Below are positions 31,660-40,920 of a DNA stretch of 64,000 nucleotides, one piece after another; within the stretch, counting starts at the first letter, position 1, and each line of letters starts with the position of its first letter. The stretch is taken from contig CAKTVG010000016.1 in assembly GCA_934622035.1 (NCBI GenBank), positions 6,615-70,614 of the forward strand. The letters are read 5' to 3'. A program made the position numbers and the translations under genes. Under the pieces are notes generated by a model that ran no database searches, was not told the DNA's origin, and was given only the letters and a program-made list of their open reading frames with translations. Origin of the DNA: an uncultured Oscillospiraceae bacterium. GTDB lineage: Bacteria; Bacillota; Clostridia; Oscillospirales; Oscillospiraceae.

Positions 31660-32611
31660 CGTATTCGGAAGCGACCACCCCATGGAGCTGATTGCGGGCT
31701 GCGCGCGCTGCTCCCTGGAGGTGCCGGAGGCGACGCTCGTCCTGCCGGGACAGGAGGAGATTCTGCGTCCGGCACTGGAGGCGCTGCCCCACGATCCGTC
31801 GCGCATTGAGCTGATGCCAACGGCGACTGTGATTACCAACCACGACAACCCCATCGAGGCGGTCATGGCAAAGCGGGATTCCTCGCTCGTTGCGGGCATC
31901 AAGCGCCTGCGTACCGACCCCGAGATCGGCGCCATGCTCACTGCGGGCAGCACCGGCGCGGCCTTTGTTGCGGGCATTACCTTCGTAGGCCGCCTGCCGG
32001 GCGTGCATACGCCGGCGCTCTCGTCCTTCCTGCCCTCGGAAAAGAATTATGATATCTGCCTTGCCGACTGCGGCGCAAACGTGGACTGCAAGCCGGACCG
32101 GCTGGGCGAATTCGCCCTGCTCGGCACCGCGCTGATGCGGAGCTATGGCATAGAAAATCCCCGCGTCGGCCTGCTTTCCGTCGGCATAGAGGAGGGAAAG
32201 GGCAGCCATTTTGTGCAGGAGGCCTACGCCTGCCTGGAAAAGCTGCCGATCAACTTTGCGGGCAATATGGAGGCGCGGGACGCGCTCTCGGGCGAATATG
32301 ACGTGATCGTCTGCGACGGCTTCTCCGGCAACGTCCTTTTGAAAACCGTCGAGGGAACCGGACTCTTTGCCGGCAGCCGCCTGAGAAAAAGCGAGGACCC
32401 TGCCGTCTGGACGGCGGCACAGGAGCTGACGCAGGAGCTGGATTTCTCCCTGCGCGGCGCGTCCGTCATTCTTGGCCTGCGCAAGCCCATCTTTAAGGCG
32501 CACGGCAGCGCCACCGAGCGCACGATTCCCAACGCCGTACGGCGGATGCTCCGCTTCCTCGAAGCGGACTACCCCGCGCATTGGGCGGAAGTGATGCAGC
32601 GCGGGTCTTGA
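31643..32611 (+). CDS. plsX: Phosphate acyltransferase PlsX
   Basis: 322 residues from ATG 31643 (GAGGAGA upstream). PlsX turns acyl-ACP into acyl-phosphate, the donor for PlsY in phospholipid synthesis. Conserved pieces: LLIDVFGSDHP (usually DxMGGD; here the Met-Gly is replaced), GSTGAAFVAG, DCGANVDCKP, GFSGNVLLKTVEG and a C-terminal HGSA. The usual partners fapR and fabD are absent; it rides in the TetR operon. The changed first motif deserves a check for activity. Confidence 0.85.
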   Translation: MKLLIDVFGSDHPMELIAGCARCSLEVPEATLVLPGQEEILRPALEALPHDPSRIELMPTATVITNHDNPIEAVMAKRDSSLVAGIKRLRTDPEIGAMLTAGSTGAAFVAGITFVGRLPGVHTPALSSFLPSEKNYDICLADCGANVDCKPDRLGEFALLGTALMRSYGIENPRVGLLSVGIEEGKGSHFVQEAYACLEKLPINFAGNMEARDALSGEYDVIVCDGFSGNVLLKTVEGTGLFAGSRLRKSEDPAVWTAAQELTQELDFSLRGASVILGLRKPIFKAHGSATERTIPNAVRRMLRFLEADYPAHWAEVMQRGS

Positions 32612-32636
32612 CATTTTTCGCGCCCTACGCTATAAT
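32608..32636 (+). promoter_or_regulatory. Promoter of thiT, overlapping the end of plsX
   Basis: TTGACA (32608-32613), 17-base spacer, TATAAT (32631-32636). The -35 box contains the plsX stop codon. Confidence 0.88.
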
Positions 32637-32661
32637 ACTGCCGAACGCACGACAAATCATT

Positions 32662-32753
32662 CTTCGGGGTGCCGGATGCTTCCGGCTGAGATTGGACGAA
32701 CAGGCGTCCTGACCCGCGAACCTGATACGGTTAATACCGTCGTAGGGAAAGAT
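32662..32753 (+). promoter_or_regulatory. TPP (thiamine pyrophosphate) riboswitch
   Basis: Shows GGGGTGCC, GGCTGAGA, GACCCGCGAACCTGATACGG and ACCGTCGTAGGGAAAG, the conserved thi-box core. It precedes thiT; TPP would switch transport off. Confidence 0.95.
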
Positions 32754-32770
32754 GCAGATGTACCCTCCTT

Positions 32771-32815
32771 CCGCGCTGCTTTCCGAGAACGGTTTGCAGT
32801 GCGGAATTTTATTTT
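32771..32815 (+). terminator. TPP riboswitch expression platform (intrinsic terminator)
   Basis: CCGCGCTGC pairs with GCAGTGCGG (one G-U), followed by AATTTTATTTT. It lies between the aptamer and the thiT ribosome site, pointing to control by transcription termination. Confidence 0.8.
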
Positions 32816-32830
32816 CGGAGGCATAGATTT

Positions 32831-33391
32831 ATGCGCAACCATCTTAAACTGCGCGCTCTCTGCGAGTGCGCCATCTTTACCGCTCTGGCGCTTGCCCTGA
32901 GCTACGCAAAAGTGGACGTCGCCGCGCTCGGCGGCTCCATCAGCCTGGTCATGATCCCGCTGGTGCTGTGCGCCATCCGCTGGGGCCTCGGCTGGGGCCT
33001 GGGCGCCGGCCTGGTCTTCGGCACGCTGAAGTTCTTCATCGGCGGCGGCCATGCCGTCAACTGGGAGTCCATGCTGCTTGACTACACGCTTGCCTATACG
33101 TTCGTCGGCTTCGCCGGCCTGCTGAAGGGCAAGTCCAAGACCGCCTGGCTGGCGGCGCTCATCGGCGGCCTTGGCCGCTTCCTTATCCACTACATCAGCG
33201 GCATCACGATTTACGCCATTGTGGAGGACACAACCATTTTCGGTGTGACCACCTCCAACCCCTGGCTGTATTCCCTGCTGTACAACGGTGCTTATATGGT
33301 GCCGAACATCATTCTCACCGTCGCCGCGGTCGCGCTGCTGGCAATTCCGCTCGGGAAATATATGCGCCGGGAGGACCTGCGCACGGCCTGA
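32831..33391 (+). CDS. thiT: ECF transporter S component for thiamine (ThiT)
   Basis: 186 residues with six membrane helices. Start ATG 32831 with GGAGG upstream. ThiT features include LCECAIFTALALALSYAKVD near the N terminus, GLGWGLGAGLVFGTLKFFIGG, and RFLIHYISGITIY, with residues that line the thiamine pocket. Needs the shared ECF module, which is not in the window. The TPP riboswitch upstream confirms the vitamin. Confidence 0.95.
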   Translation: MRNHLKLRALCECAIFTALALALSYAKVDVAALGGSISLVMIPLVLCAIRWGLGWGLGAGLVFGTLKFFIGGGHAVNWESMLLDYTLAYTFVGFAGLLKGKSKTAWLAALIGGLGRFLIHYISGITIYAIVEDTTIFGVTTSNPWLYSLLYNGAYMVPNIILTVAAVALLAIPLGKYMRREDLRTA

Positions 33392-33473
33392 GATCTTTCT
33401 GCCGTCCGAACCTGCCAAAAATGCAGGAAACCTGCGAAAAATTTGCAGTATTTGATATAAAGTAATGTAAAAA

Positions 33474-33511
33474 CCCCGCTTTGTGGATTCTGGTGAATCG
33501 ACAAAGCGGGG
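33474..33511. terminator. Terminator after thiT
   Basis: CCCCGCTTTGT pairs with ACAAAGCGGGG, with an inner GATTC/GAATC pairing, followed by AACTTTCATTTTTT. Confidence 0.85.
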
Positions 33512-33560
33512 AACTTTCATTTTTTGTTCAAAATTTCGTAACATTTTTTGGAAGCGGCGA

Positions 33561-33589
33561 TTGCGTTTCATGGATGACAGCTGTATAAT
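33561..33589 (+). promoter_or_regulatory. Promoter of the subtilase gene
   Basis: TTGCGT (33561-33566), 17-base spacer, TATAAT (33584-33589). Confidence 0.7.
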
Positions 33590-33667
33590 AATTTATATTT
33601 TTCAGGGGAACGATGAAAGAATATTCATCCTATTCCGGAAAAAGAGAATGTACACAGGAGGGATACC

Positions 33668-36600
33668 ATGAAAACACACACTCCGATCCGCAAGCTTGCA
33701 TGCCGGGCCGTTTCACTCTGCCTGGTTCTGGCGCTGCTGGCGGCGCTGAGCCTTTCGGCCTTCGCAGCGCCCACGACACAGTCTGTAAAATCGGATTATT
33801 TGCAGCGTGCCATGGAGCAGCTGCGGGAAAACGCGCAGGTAAAGCTTGACGCGGACAAAGACCCCAACGAGGTCGTCCGTGCGCTGGTTGTTACCGACAT
33901 TCCCGCGGCGGTGGAAAAGACCGGCACGGTGACCTATACATATGCCGCGCAGACGGCAGAGGCGCAGACGCTGCGCAGTCAGGAGAGCCTGATCCGCAGA
34001 GTCGAACGCATCACCGGCAACAAGGTCATCAACCAGGCGGGCTATCTGGTCAGCGCCTTCTCCATTGAGATGACCCGCGCGCAGATGGATCAGGTTGCCA
34101 AGCTGGACGGCGTCGTTTCCGTCAGCGAGGTGACGACCTTCACCTCCCGCATGACCACTGCGAAGGATATGACCTCAGCGATGGAGCTGTGGGAGGAAGA
34201 AAATGGCGGCTACACCGGCGAGGGGATCGTGGTTGCCGTCATCGACAGCGGCATCAACTATACCCACCCGGATATGCAGATGCGTGAGGGTGCAAAGCTG
34301 AAGTTCACGCAGGCCGACATGGAGCAGAAGATTGCTGAGCTGGGCTATGGCGAGTACTACACCGATAAGGTTCCCTTCGGTCACAGCTATTGCTCCGATG
34401 CCAGCATCGAAAACTCCAGCCTGACCCACGGCCTGCACGTCTCCGGCATCGTTGCCGCCAACGGCGACGAGCAGAACGGCGGCATCAAGGGCATCGCCCC
34501 GGATGCGCAGATTTTTGCCATGAAGGTGTTCAACACCAGCGGCCAGGGCTTCAACGACGATATCATCTGCGCCGTGGAGGACTCCGTCAAGCTGGGCGCA
34601 GACATCCTGAACCTCAGCCTCGGCAGCACGGCGGGCTTCTATGACGACGTGGAGTATTTGCAGAAGGCACTCGGCACCGCGCAGGAAAACGGCGTGTTGG
34701 CCTGCGTTGCAGCGGGTAACGACGGCACCTCCGCTTCCGACATGGGCGAGAACACCAACGACTGGGGCGTCATCGATACCGGCGCCGTTTCCAGTCCGAG
34801 CGTCTACCCCGGCGCGCTGAGCGTCGCCTCCGTGGACAATGCGTTCCTGAGCACGCCTGCCATCAATATCTTCAGCGGCGAGGAGCTGATTTACTCCGGC
34901 GCAGTTACCGATTTCTCTGAGGGAAAGAAAACCGACTGGACGAGCCTTGGCGAGGTGCAGATCATCGACCTCGGCTACGGCGACATGTTCAACGATATCT
35001 TCCCGAAATTTGCTACTCTGCCGTCCGAGCCCTATGTTGCTCTGATTCAGCGCGGCAACGGAATTTCCTTTGAGTCCAAGATCTCCAACGCCACCGGCCT
35101 CGGCCATGCGGCAGCAGTTATTATTTACAACAATGAGGCCACCGACGAGGTGCCCCGCTCCCTCTCCGCGGAAAACGCAAAGAATAACACTGCGGTGATG
35201 GTCGGCGGCAACACCGGCGCAAAGCTCAAGCAGATTGCCGACGAGGGCGGGAAGATCTCCTTCAACGGCCTGTACGATACCATTATTGCAAACGAGGCAA
35301 CGGGAGGCCGTATGTCCACCTTCAGCTCCTGGGGCCCCACTCCCACGCTGGACATCAAGCCCGAAATCTCCGCCCCCGGCGGCAACATCAAGTCCCTTTC
35401 CACCGGCACGGACTATGAGGTCATGAGCGGCACGTCCATGGCGACGCCCTATGTTGCCGGTTCCTCCGCGCTCGTGCTTGAGGCGCTTCAGGCGGCGATT
35501 GCCGAGGGCAGCCTCAATCTGAACGGCGAGAAGATCAACGATTTCCTGAAAAACGACCTGATGAACACCGCCGATCCCATCTATGATGACGAATGCTTCT
35601 TCTCCGTCCGTCAGCAGGGCAGCGGCATGGTCGATCCGCTGGACGCGGCGAACAACCGCGTGATTGCGACCTACAACGGCCTTGCCTCCATCGCTCTGAA
35701 GGAGGTTGGCGAAACGACGGAGTTCACCGTCACCCTGACGAACTACGGTACCGAGGCGCAGACCTATATGCTGCCCGCCTACGAGCCGGTCTACACCGAC
35801 TACACCGACCCCGATACAGGAGACTATTCCGTCGTTGTGCTGAAAGAGGCAAACGTGACCTATAATGTCTCCAGCGTCACGGTTCCCGCGGGCGGCTCCG
35901 CCACAATAACCGGCTCACTGAGCATCCCCCGCTCCGCAGAGAAAAACCACTATGTGGAAGCCTTCGTCCGTCTCGACGGCGCGATCGACCTGAGCCTGCC
36001 GCTGCTGGGCTTCTACGGCGACTGGTATGGCTGCGAGCGCATCGTTGACCTGCCCGCGTGGGATGAGAACAACATCCTGACCAACTTCTATGAGAAGCTC
36101 CCGGCAACGACCGTTGCCGTTAGCGGCTCCTATGGCGGCCTGGACACCAACGATTTCAGCACCGATCCCGACCACATCGCCTTCTCTCCGAACGGCGACA
36201 AGGAATTCGAAACCACTCAGCCACTTCTCGGCCTGCTGCGCAGCTCTGAGGAGATTTATGTGGATGTTCTGGACGAAAACGGCGACCTTGTGCGTTGCAT
36301 CAACCACGTCGATCAGGCGGCAAAGTTCCTTGCGGTCGACGCCTATGAGTCCCGCTCTGCGATGAACATCCTGAGCGGCGGCACCATCGGCGACGGCACC
36401 TGGGACGGCACCCGCTATGACACCGCTACCGGCAAGGACGTCCTCTGCGAGGAAGGCCAGTACTATCTGAATGTCCGCGCCAGAATGCCGGGTAGCGACA
36501 CCTTTGAAGAGACAAAGCTTCCCGTAAAGCTCGACCTCACCGCACCGGAGGTGCACATCATCAGCGCAACGCCGGTGGACGGCACCATCGTCCTGACCTA

Positions 36601-38824
36601 CAAGGCGACGGACTTCTCCGGTATCATGAACTATGGCATCGTCTATGTCAACGGCGACGAGGGCTACGAATTCACGCCCAGCGAGGAAGCGGAATACGAC
36701 GAGGCAACCGGCATTTACACTCTCGTGGTTCCGGCGAGCAGCTATGTTGCCGACGAGATGAACGAGATTGTCCTGGCCGTGACCGACTATGCAATGAACG
36801 TGAACGTCGATATCATCTATACCGATGTCCCCGCAGACGTTCCCGTCTACTTCTCCAACATCAATAACGACGATACGCTGACCGTTCTGCAGGATGTCAG
36901 CTTTGAAGCTGATTCCGGCTTTGATAACTTTGGCCCGCGTTACTACAACTTCCGCAACTGCGCCGCCGAGATTCGCGGCATTGTCAGCAGCGAGGTTGCC
37001 AAGCTCACAATCAACGGCAATGAGGCGGTCTTCGACAGCCGCAATGGCTTCGCAGTCACTGTGTCCGTCGAAAAACCCGGCCCCGTGACCCTGACGGTCA
37101 GCGCGCTGAACGCCGGGGGTGAGGAAATCTTCCATGCGGAGAAATCTGCGATTTTTGACGTACAGGATCCTGAGCTTATGGCTTACCTCGCCGACGAGAA
37201 CGGCGAGTGGGATAAGAGCATGCTCTATACCACGACCTACACCTACGACGGCTATATTTTCGGCACGAGATACACCAAGGATCAGATGATTCCCGTCGGC
37301 ATTGACGTTCAGGATGAAACACTGACGGAAGTCACGGTCGAATGGATCGTCGGAACGATGAGCTCTTCGGATTTTATGAGCTGGATCTTTGGCGAGCCGA
37401 TTTCCGCCGAGGTTCACAAGTCTACCTATACCGCAGCGGATCTGGACGAAAACGGCCGCCTCTACCTGGATGTTCCCTTTGCCTATAAGGAATCCATCTA
37501 TGTTGACGACGACGGCACGGTCTATGACATGAGCGCAAGCACGCAGATCGTCAAGGTCACAGCCTATGACGCGGCCGGCAACGAGACGATCTTCGATGCC
37601 ATCTTCTATGATGACGCCTATAGCAAGGAAAACTACGGTGATCAGGAGTACGAGGATGTCCGTGAAAACGATGGCCTGACCAAGGGCGGCTACACCGCAC
37701 TGGAACCGTTCTGGAAGGAAGAGGACCCCGGCTATGATACCTATATCCTGGATCCTGCATGGGTCAAGGACGGTATGATGCACGTGGTTGCGACGCTGGC
37801 GCGCGACAGCAACTATGCCGAGGTTAACGGCGTGGAATACTGGCCGGAAGAGGGCAGCCGCACGCTGGAATTTGACATTCCCATCAAGGAAGGTCTGAAC
37901 ATCGCCTATTTCAAGACCTATGCCGACTTCGGCATGCCGAACGGTCTGCAGTCGATTTATAAGATCTATCTGTATTACCTCCCGGACACGGTGCCGACGG
38001 TTCTGACCTTCGATGATGAGAGAATCGAAGACGGTGCGGTGATTACCACGAATCAGGAGACCTTCCCGATCACCGGCTCCATGATTACCAGATACGGCAA
38101 CGTCAGCATGAAGATCAACGGCGACCAGATCTTCTATCCGGAGGGTGCGATCAATGTCGAAGGCGACTACATGACGCGCAGCTTCTCCTACGGCGCACGC
38201 CTGACCGAGGGCGAGAACATCGTCACCGTCACGCTCAGCGACGCAACGAATTACTCGATGGAGATGCACTTCACCGTCATTCTCGACACCACCGCACCGG
38301 ATGCACCCGCAATTTCTCAGGATGAAACCGGCGCAGTGACGATCGAGGCTCCCGAAGAGGGCGCAGCGCTCTACTACAGCTACGACGGCGAGGAATGGAT
38401 CCTCTACACCGGCCCCTTCGCACCCGGCGGCAAGACCGTCTATGCCAAGGCGGTTGACGAAGCGGGCAACGAGAGTGAAGCGAGCAAGCTTGAGCTTGCC
38501 GTGAAAGCGCCTGAGGCTCCGGTCATCAGCGTGAATAAGGACAAGGTCACCATCACCGCAGGCGAGGGCCTGACGATCTACTACAGCTTCGACGGCGAAA
38601 CCTGGACGGCTTACACCGGCCCCGTTACCATGAAGCAGAGCGGCAAGATCTACGCCAAGGCGGTGGATGCCAACGGCATCGAGAGCGCAGTCGTGTATCA
38701 GTTCGTCGCCATTGGCGGCGTCAAGACGGGCGATTCCGTCCTGCCGGCAGCAATGCTCCTGCTGACCGTTTCCGCCATGGGCCTTGCGGCAGTGCTCCTG
38801 CTCCGCCGCAAGCTCGTGAAGTAA
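33668..38824 (+). CDS. Large cell-envelope S8 serine protease (lactocepin/C5a-peptidase-like)
   Basis: 1718 residues behind AGGAGG. A signal peptide (residues 1-35) and propeptide (about 36-175) precede the S8 catalytic domain with the triad Asp193 (VVAVIDSGINYTHP), His257 (THGLHVSGIVAANG) and Ser590 (MSGTSMATPYVAG). A PA domain is inserted before the Ser region (about residues 400-540). Then come an Fn3-like domain (TTEFTVTLTNYGTEAQTYML), further beta domains, and near the C terminus two copies of a YYSYDGEEWILYTGPF-type repeat. The end, KTGDS plus a membrane helix and basic tail, suggests membrane or sortase-like anchoring. It would digest extracellular proteins at the cell surface. Confidence 0.92.
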   Translation: MKTHTPIRKLACRAVSLCLVLALLAALSLSAFAAPTTQSVKSDYLQRAMEQLRENAQVKLDADKDPNEVVRALVVTDIPAAVEKTGTVTYTYAAQTAEAQTLRSQESLIRRVERITGNKVINQAGYLVSAFSIEMTRAQMDQVAKLDGVVSVSEVTTFTSRMTTAKDMTSAMELWEEENGGYTGEGIVVAVIDSGINYTHPDMQMREGAKLKFTQADMEQKIAELGYGEYYTDKVPFGHSYCSDASIENSSLTHGLHVSGIVAANGDEQNGGIKGIAPDAQIFAMKVFNTSGQGFNDDIICAVEDSVKLGADILNLSLGSTAGFYDDVEYLQKALGTAQENGVLACVAAGNDGTSASDMGENTNDWGVIDTGAVSSPSVYPGALSVASVDNAFLSTPAINIFSGEELIYSGAVTDFSEGKKTDWTSLGEVQIIDLGYGDMFNDIFPKFATLPSEPYVALIQRGNGISFESKISNATGLGHAAAVIIYNNEATDEVPRSLSAENAKNNTAVMVGGNTGAKLKQIADEGGKISFNGLYDTIIANEATGGRMSTFSSWGPTPTLDIKPEISAPGGNIKSLSTGTDYEVMSGTSMATPYVAGSSALVLEALQAAIAEGSLNLNGEKINDFLKNDLMNTADPIYDDECFFSVRQQGSGMVDPLDAANNRVIATYNGLASIALKEVGETTEFTVTLTNYGTEAQTYMLPAYEPVYTDYTDPDTGDYSVVVLKEANVTYNVSSVTVPAGGSATITGSLSIPRSAEKNHYVEAFVRLDGAIDLSLPLLGFYGDWYGCERIVDLPAWDENNILTNFYEKLPATTVAVSGSYGGLDTNDFSTDPDHIAFSPNGDKEFETTQPLLGLLRSSEEIYVDVLDENGDLVRCINHVDQAAKFLAVDAYESRSAMNILSGGTIGDGTWDGTRYDTATGKDVLCEEGQYYLNVRARMPGSDTFEETKLPVKLDLTAPEVHIISATPVDGTIVLTYKATDFSGIMNYGIVYVNGDEGYEFTPSEEAEYDEATGIYTLVVPASSYVADEMNEIVLAVTDYAMNVNVDIIYTDVPADVPVYFSNINNDDTLTVLQDVSFEADSGFDNFGPRYYNFRNCAAEIRGIVSSEVAKLTINGNEAVFDSRNGFAVTVSVEKPGPVTLTVSALNAGGEEIFHAEKSAIFDVQDPELMAYLADENGEWDKSMLYTTTYTYDGYIFGTRYTKDQMIPVGIDVQDETLTEVTVEWIVGTMSSSDFMSWIFGEPISAEVHKSTYTAADLDENGRLYLDVPFAYKESIYVDDDGTVYDMSASTQIVKVTAYDAAGNETIFDAIFYDDAYSKENYGDQEYEDVRENDGLTKGGYTALEPFWKEEDPGYDTYILDPAWVKDGMMHVVATLARDSNYAEVNGVEYWPEEGSRTLEFDIPIKEGLNIAYFKTYADFGMPNGLQSIYKIYLYYLPDTVPTVLTFDDERIEDGAVITTNQETFPITGSMITRYGNVSMKINGDQIFYPEGAINVEGDYMTRSFSYGARLTEGENIVTVTLSDATNYSMEMHFTVILDTTAPDAPAISQDETGAVTIEAPEEGAALYYSYDGEEWILYTGPFAPGGKTVYAKAVDEAGNESEASKLELAVKAPEAPVISVNKDKVTITAGEGLTIYYSFDGETWTAYTGPVTMKQSGKIYAKAVDANGIESAVVYQFVAIGGVKTGDSVLPAAMLLLTVSAMGLAAVLLLRRKLVK

Positions 38825-38851
38825 TTTCCCCATAGCACAAACACAAACAGC

Positions 38852-38884
38852 AAAAGGGCATCCCGAAAATCGGGATGCCCTTTT
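38852..38884. terminator. Bidirectional terminator
   Basis: AAAAGGGCATCCCGA-AAA-TCGGGATGCCCTTTT, 15-bp perfect stem, between the converging subtilase gene and the next gene. Confidence 0.92.
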
Positions 38885-38889
38885 GCTGT

Positions 38890-39555
38890 TCACGGCAGAA
38901 GCACGCTGACCTCCTCCCGGCCGGCGCCGATGATGACCTCTGCGCATTGCCGCCCGTTTTCCGAAAGTACATATTTTCCATAAGGAATGCCGTAGAACGT
39001 GCAGCTGACCACATTCCGGCCATGCTCCGGGCAGCGCACGACGGCGCGGTCATAGTACCCGGCGTTGCTGAGCGTGTAGTCCAGCCAGCCGCCCGCGAAG
39101 GCGGCCTCACCCTCCTCCACCGTGCGCCGGACGGTCAGCGTGCCGACGCTTCCGGCGGTGAGATGCAGCTGCTCACCGTCCGTCCAGCCGCAGCCGGACA
39201 CCTCGGCGACGGAGGCGTTTTCTAGCAGCGTGAAGACGGCGCTGCCCTGTGTTGTCTGTGCGATGTACTTCCCCGGCTCCAGCGGCTGCGTGACGGCCAT
39301 GCCCTGCGCGTCCGGGGTGAGCACCTGCAAAACGTCGCCGTCCGGTGTAGTGAGCGTCACCTCACGCACCTGCTTGTCCGCCAGAATGAGAAGCTTGACC
39401 AGCACCAGCGGCTCCTTCACCTCCGGTGAATTCAGCGGTACGGCGCTTTCCTCGGCCGGACCCGCAAAGACCGAACCGATCAGGCCCGCGCCGGAGGCCA
39501 ATGCGATAGTCAGCAGCAAAAATGCGCAGGTGATGCGCATTGCCGTTTTTTGCAT
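38890..39555 (-). CDS. Exported protein of unknown function with beta-sandwich repeats
   Basis: 221 residues from ATG 39555 (GAGAGG upstream). An uncleaved or cleaved signal helix (AMRITCAFLLLTIALASGAG) is followed by a ~190-residue extracellular part with two similar stretches (LTTPDGDVLQVLTPD with PLEPGKYIAQTTQGSA, and GIPYGKYVLSENG), reminiscent of Cna-B or SpaA-like folds. There is no sorting motif. It is divergent from the M23 gene and may belong with sporulation or envelope proteins; unproven. Confidence 0.65.
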   Translation of the reverse strand: MQKTAMRITCAFLLLTIALASGAGLIGSVFAGPAEESAVPLNSPEVKEPLVLVKLLILADKQVREVTLTTPDGDVLQVLTPDAQGMAVTQPLEPGKYIAQTTQGSAVFTLLENASVAEVSGCGWTDGEQLHLTAGSVGTLTVRRTVEEGEAAFAGGWLDYTLSNAGYYDRAVVRCPEHGRNVVSCTFYGIPYGKYVLSENGRQCAEVIIGAGREEVSVLLP

Positions 39556-39671
39556 AAAAATCCTCTCCCTTCCGGGTTTCAGTATAAACACCGGACAGGG
39601 TCGAAATGCGTCGAGAAATTTTCGTATAAAGAAAAATTTTCCCGTCGATACTTATGCTCGGAGGTGCTATT

Positions 39672-40343
39672 ATGCAAAACGAGAACAAATCCAACGGTTT
39701 TTTCGGCTTTCTGCGGGATAAGGGGTACTATATTGTCCTTCTGCTCTGCGCAGTCGCCGTCGGCGTTTCCGGCTATCTGCTTCTGAGCGGGCGCAGCAAG
39801 GCTCCTGCGGAGGACCCGGTGAGCTATTCCGAAAGCGGCGGAGCGCAGCTTCAGGAGAGCCGGCCGAACGCCGCGCAGGCAGCGGCCACGCAGGGCGAAG
39901 AGCCGAGCGAGACGAAGACGCTGAGCAAGCTGAAGGTCCTTGCCCCCGTGGCGGGCGAGCCGGTCAATGCCTATGCGGCGGATTTTCTGGCCTACAATAC
40001 CACAACGCGCGACTGGCGGACGCATGAGGGCGTCGATCTCGGCGCCGCACTGGGCGGCGAGGTAAAGGCGGCCGCCGACGGCAGCGTCTATACGATCTAT
40101 GAGGACGAGGCCCTCGGCACGACGGTCGTCCTGCGCCACGACGGCGGCTACACCACGCACTATTCCAATCTGGCGGAGGAGGTGTCGGTCAAGGTGGGTG
40201 ACAGCGTCAAAGCGGGCGATGTGCTTGGCAAGGTCGGACAGACCGCGAACATCGAAACGGCGGCCGAGCCGCATCTGCACTTTGCGGTGTACCACAACAA
40301 TGTCTCCGTCGACCCGACAGATTTTTTAAAGCTGGACAAATAA
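39672..40343 (+). CDS. M23 family metallopeptidase, SpoIIQ-like
   Basis: 223 residues from ATG 39672 (GGAGGTG upstream). One membrane helix (YYIVLLLCAVAVGVSGYLLL, about residues 24-43), a low-complexity linker, and a LytM domain with the zinc ligands HEGVDL (His118, Asp122) and HLHF (His201, His203) all present. SpoIIQ of clostridia keeps these ligands and binds SpoIIIAH across the forespore septum; a general wall hydrolase is the other option. No spoIIIA genes are in the window. Confidence 0.82.
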   Translation: MQNENKSNGFFGFLRDKGYYIVLLLCAVAVGVSGYLLLSGRSKAPAEDPVSYSESGGAQLQESRPNAAQAAATQGEEPSETKTLSKLKVLAPVAGEPVNAYAADFLAYNTTTRDWRTHEGVDLGAALGGEVKAAADGSVYTIYEDEALGTTVVLRHDGGYTTHYSNLAEEVSVKVGDSVKAGDVLGKVGQTANIETAAEPHLHFAVYHNNVSVDPTDFLKLDK

Positions 40344-40351
40344 AACAAAAA

Positions 40352-40383
40352 GGGGAGAGGCTTCGCAAGGAAGTCCTCTCCCC
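40352..40383 (+). terminator. Terminator after the M23 gene
   Basis: GGGGAGAGG pairs with CCTCTCCCC, with an inner CTT/AAG pairing, followed by TCGGCTTTTGTT. Confidence 0.8.
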
Positions 40384-40386
40384 TCG

Positions 40387-40653
40387 GCTTTTGTTACCAG
40401 CCGGAATGATTGAATTGTAAGCAATCCGGAGTCCAACTCCCATGTCACCCCGTTCAAGAACCAGCTTCGTCCCGAAGATCAGCGGAAGACAGAAGAGCAA
40501 GTCTCTGATCCGCTCGCAGATGAATTTCGGAGTGCAGTTTTCCGTGCCAAACCCCGGCAAATCGATGATGAGATTCGCCGGGGTTAAAACAGTCGTGCAT
40601 TTCTCGCTTTTTGCGGCATTTCTCGCCGAAATCGTCAGATTTCGGCGGATCTT
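40387..40653. other. Non-coding stretch with two strong hairpins
   Basis: No supported gene. On the minus strand it contains AACCCCGGC-N..-GCCGGGGTT (about 40552-40587) and GCCGAAATC-N4-GATTTCGGC (40625-40646), just downstream of the psd operon. It may hold the operon's terminator or a small RNA. Confidence 0.45.
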
Positions 40654-40920
40654 CTATGCATCGCGCTTTCTGCAAAGCGCCGCAACCTCGGAAAAGCGGC
40701 GGCAGATTACGTCGTAGCTCTCCGGCAGATGGGGAAAGCAGCAGGCAGAGCAGTCCTTAATGCCGCTTTCCGTATAGGTGAAGGCGCCGCGGCACCTCTC
40801 GCCCAGCGCGTACAGCGGGCAATAGCAGAACAGGCAGTTAAACCGCTCCGGGTCTGCGCCCGCGTGGCAGGGGAAATATTCGCATTCGCGATTCTGAAAG
40901 AACTTATAATGCTCGCTCAC
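40654..40920 (-). CDS. Cysteine-rich small domain protein
   Basis: 88 residues with about eleven cysteines in the order of the Cys_rich_small family (ECEYFPCHAGADPERFNCLF, CYCPLYALGERCRG, GIKDCSACCFPH). Likely a metal or Fe-S binding protein; in clostridia it is often near cobalamin or lipid genes. It overlaps the psd stop by four bases, so it is co-translated with psd. Function not established. Confidence 0.82.
   Translation of the reverse strand: MSEHYKFFQNRECEYFPCHAGADPERFNCLFCYCPLYALGERCRGAFTYTESGIKDCSACCFPHLPESYDVICRRFSEVAALCRKRDA

Noticed and set aside
35915..38947. A 1010-codon open frame on the minus strand.
   Set aside because: It lies wholly antisense to the subtilase gene, has no ribosome site and a composition typical of a shadow frame in high-GC coding DNA.
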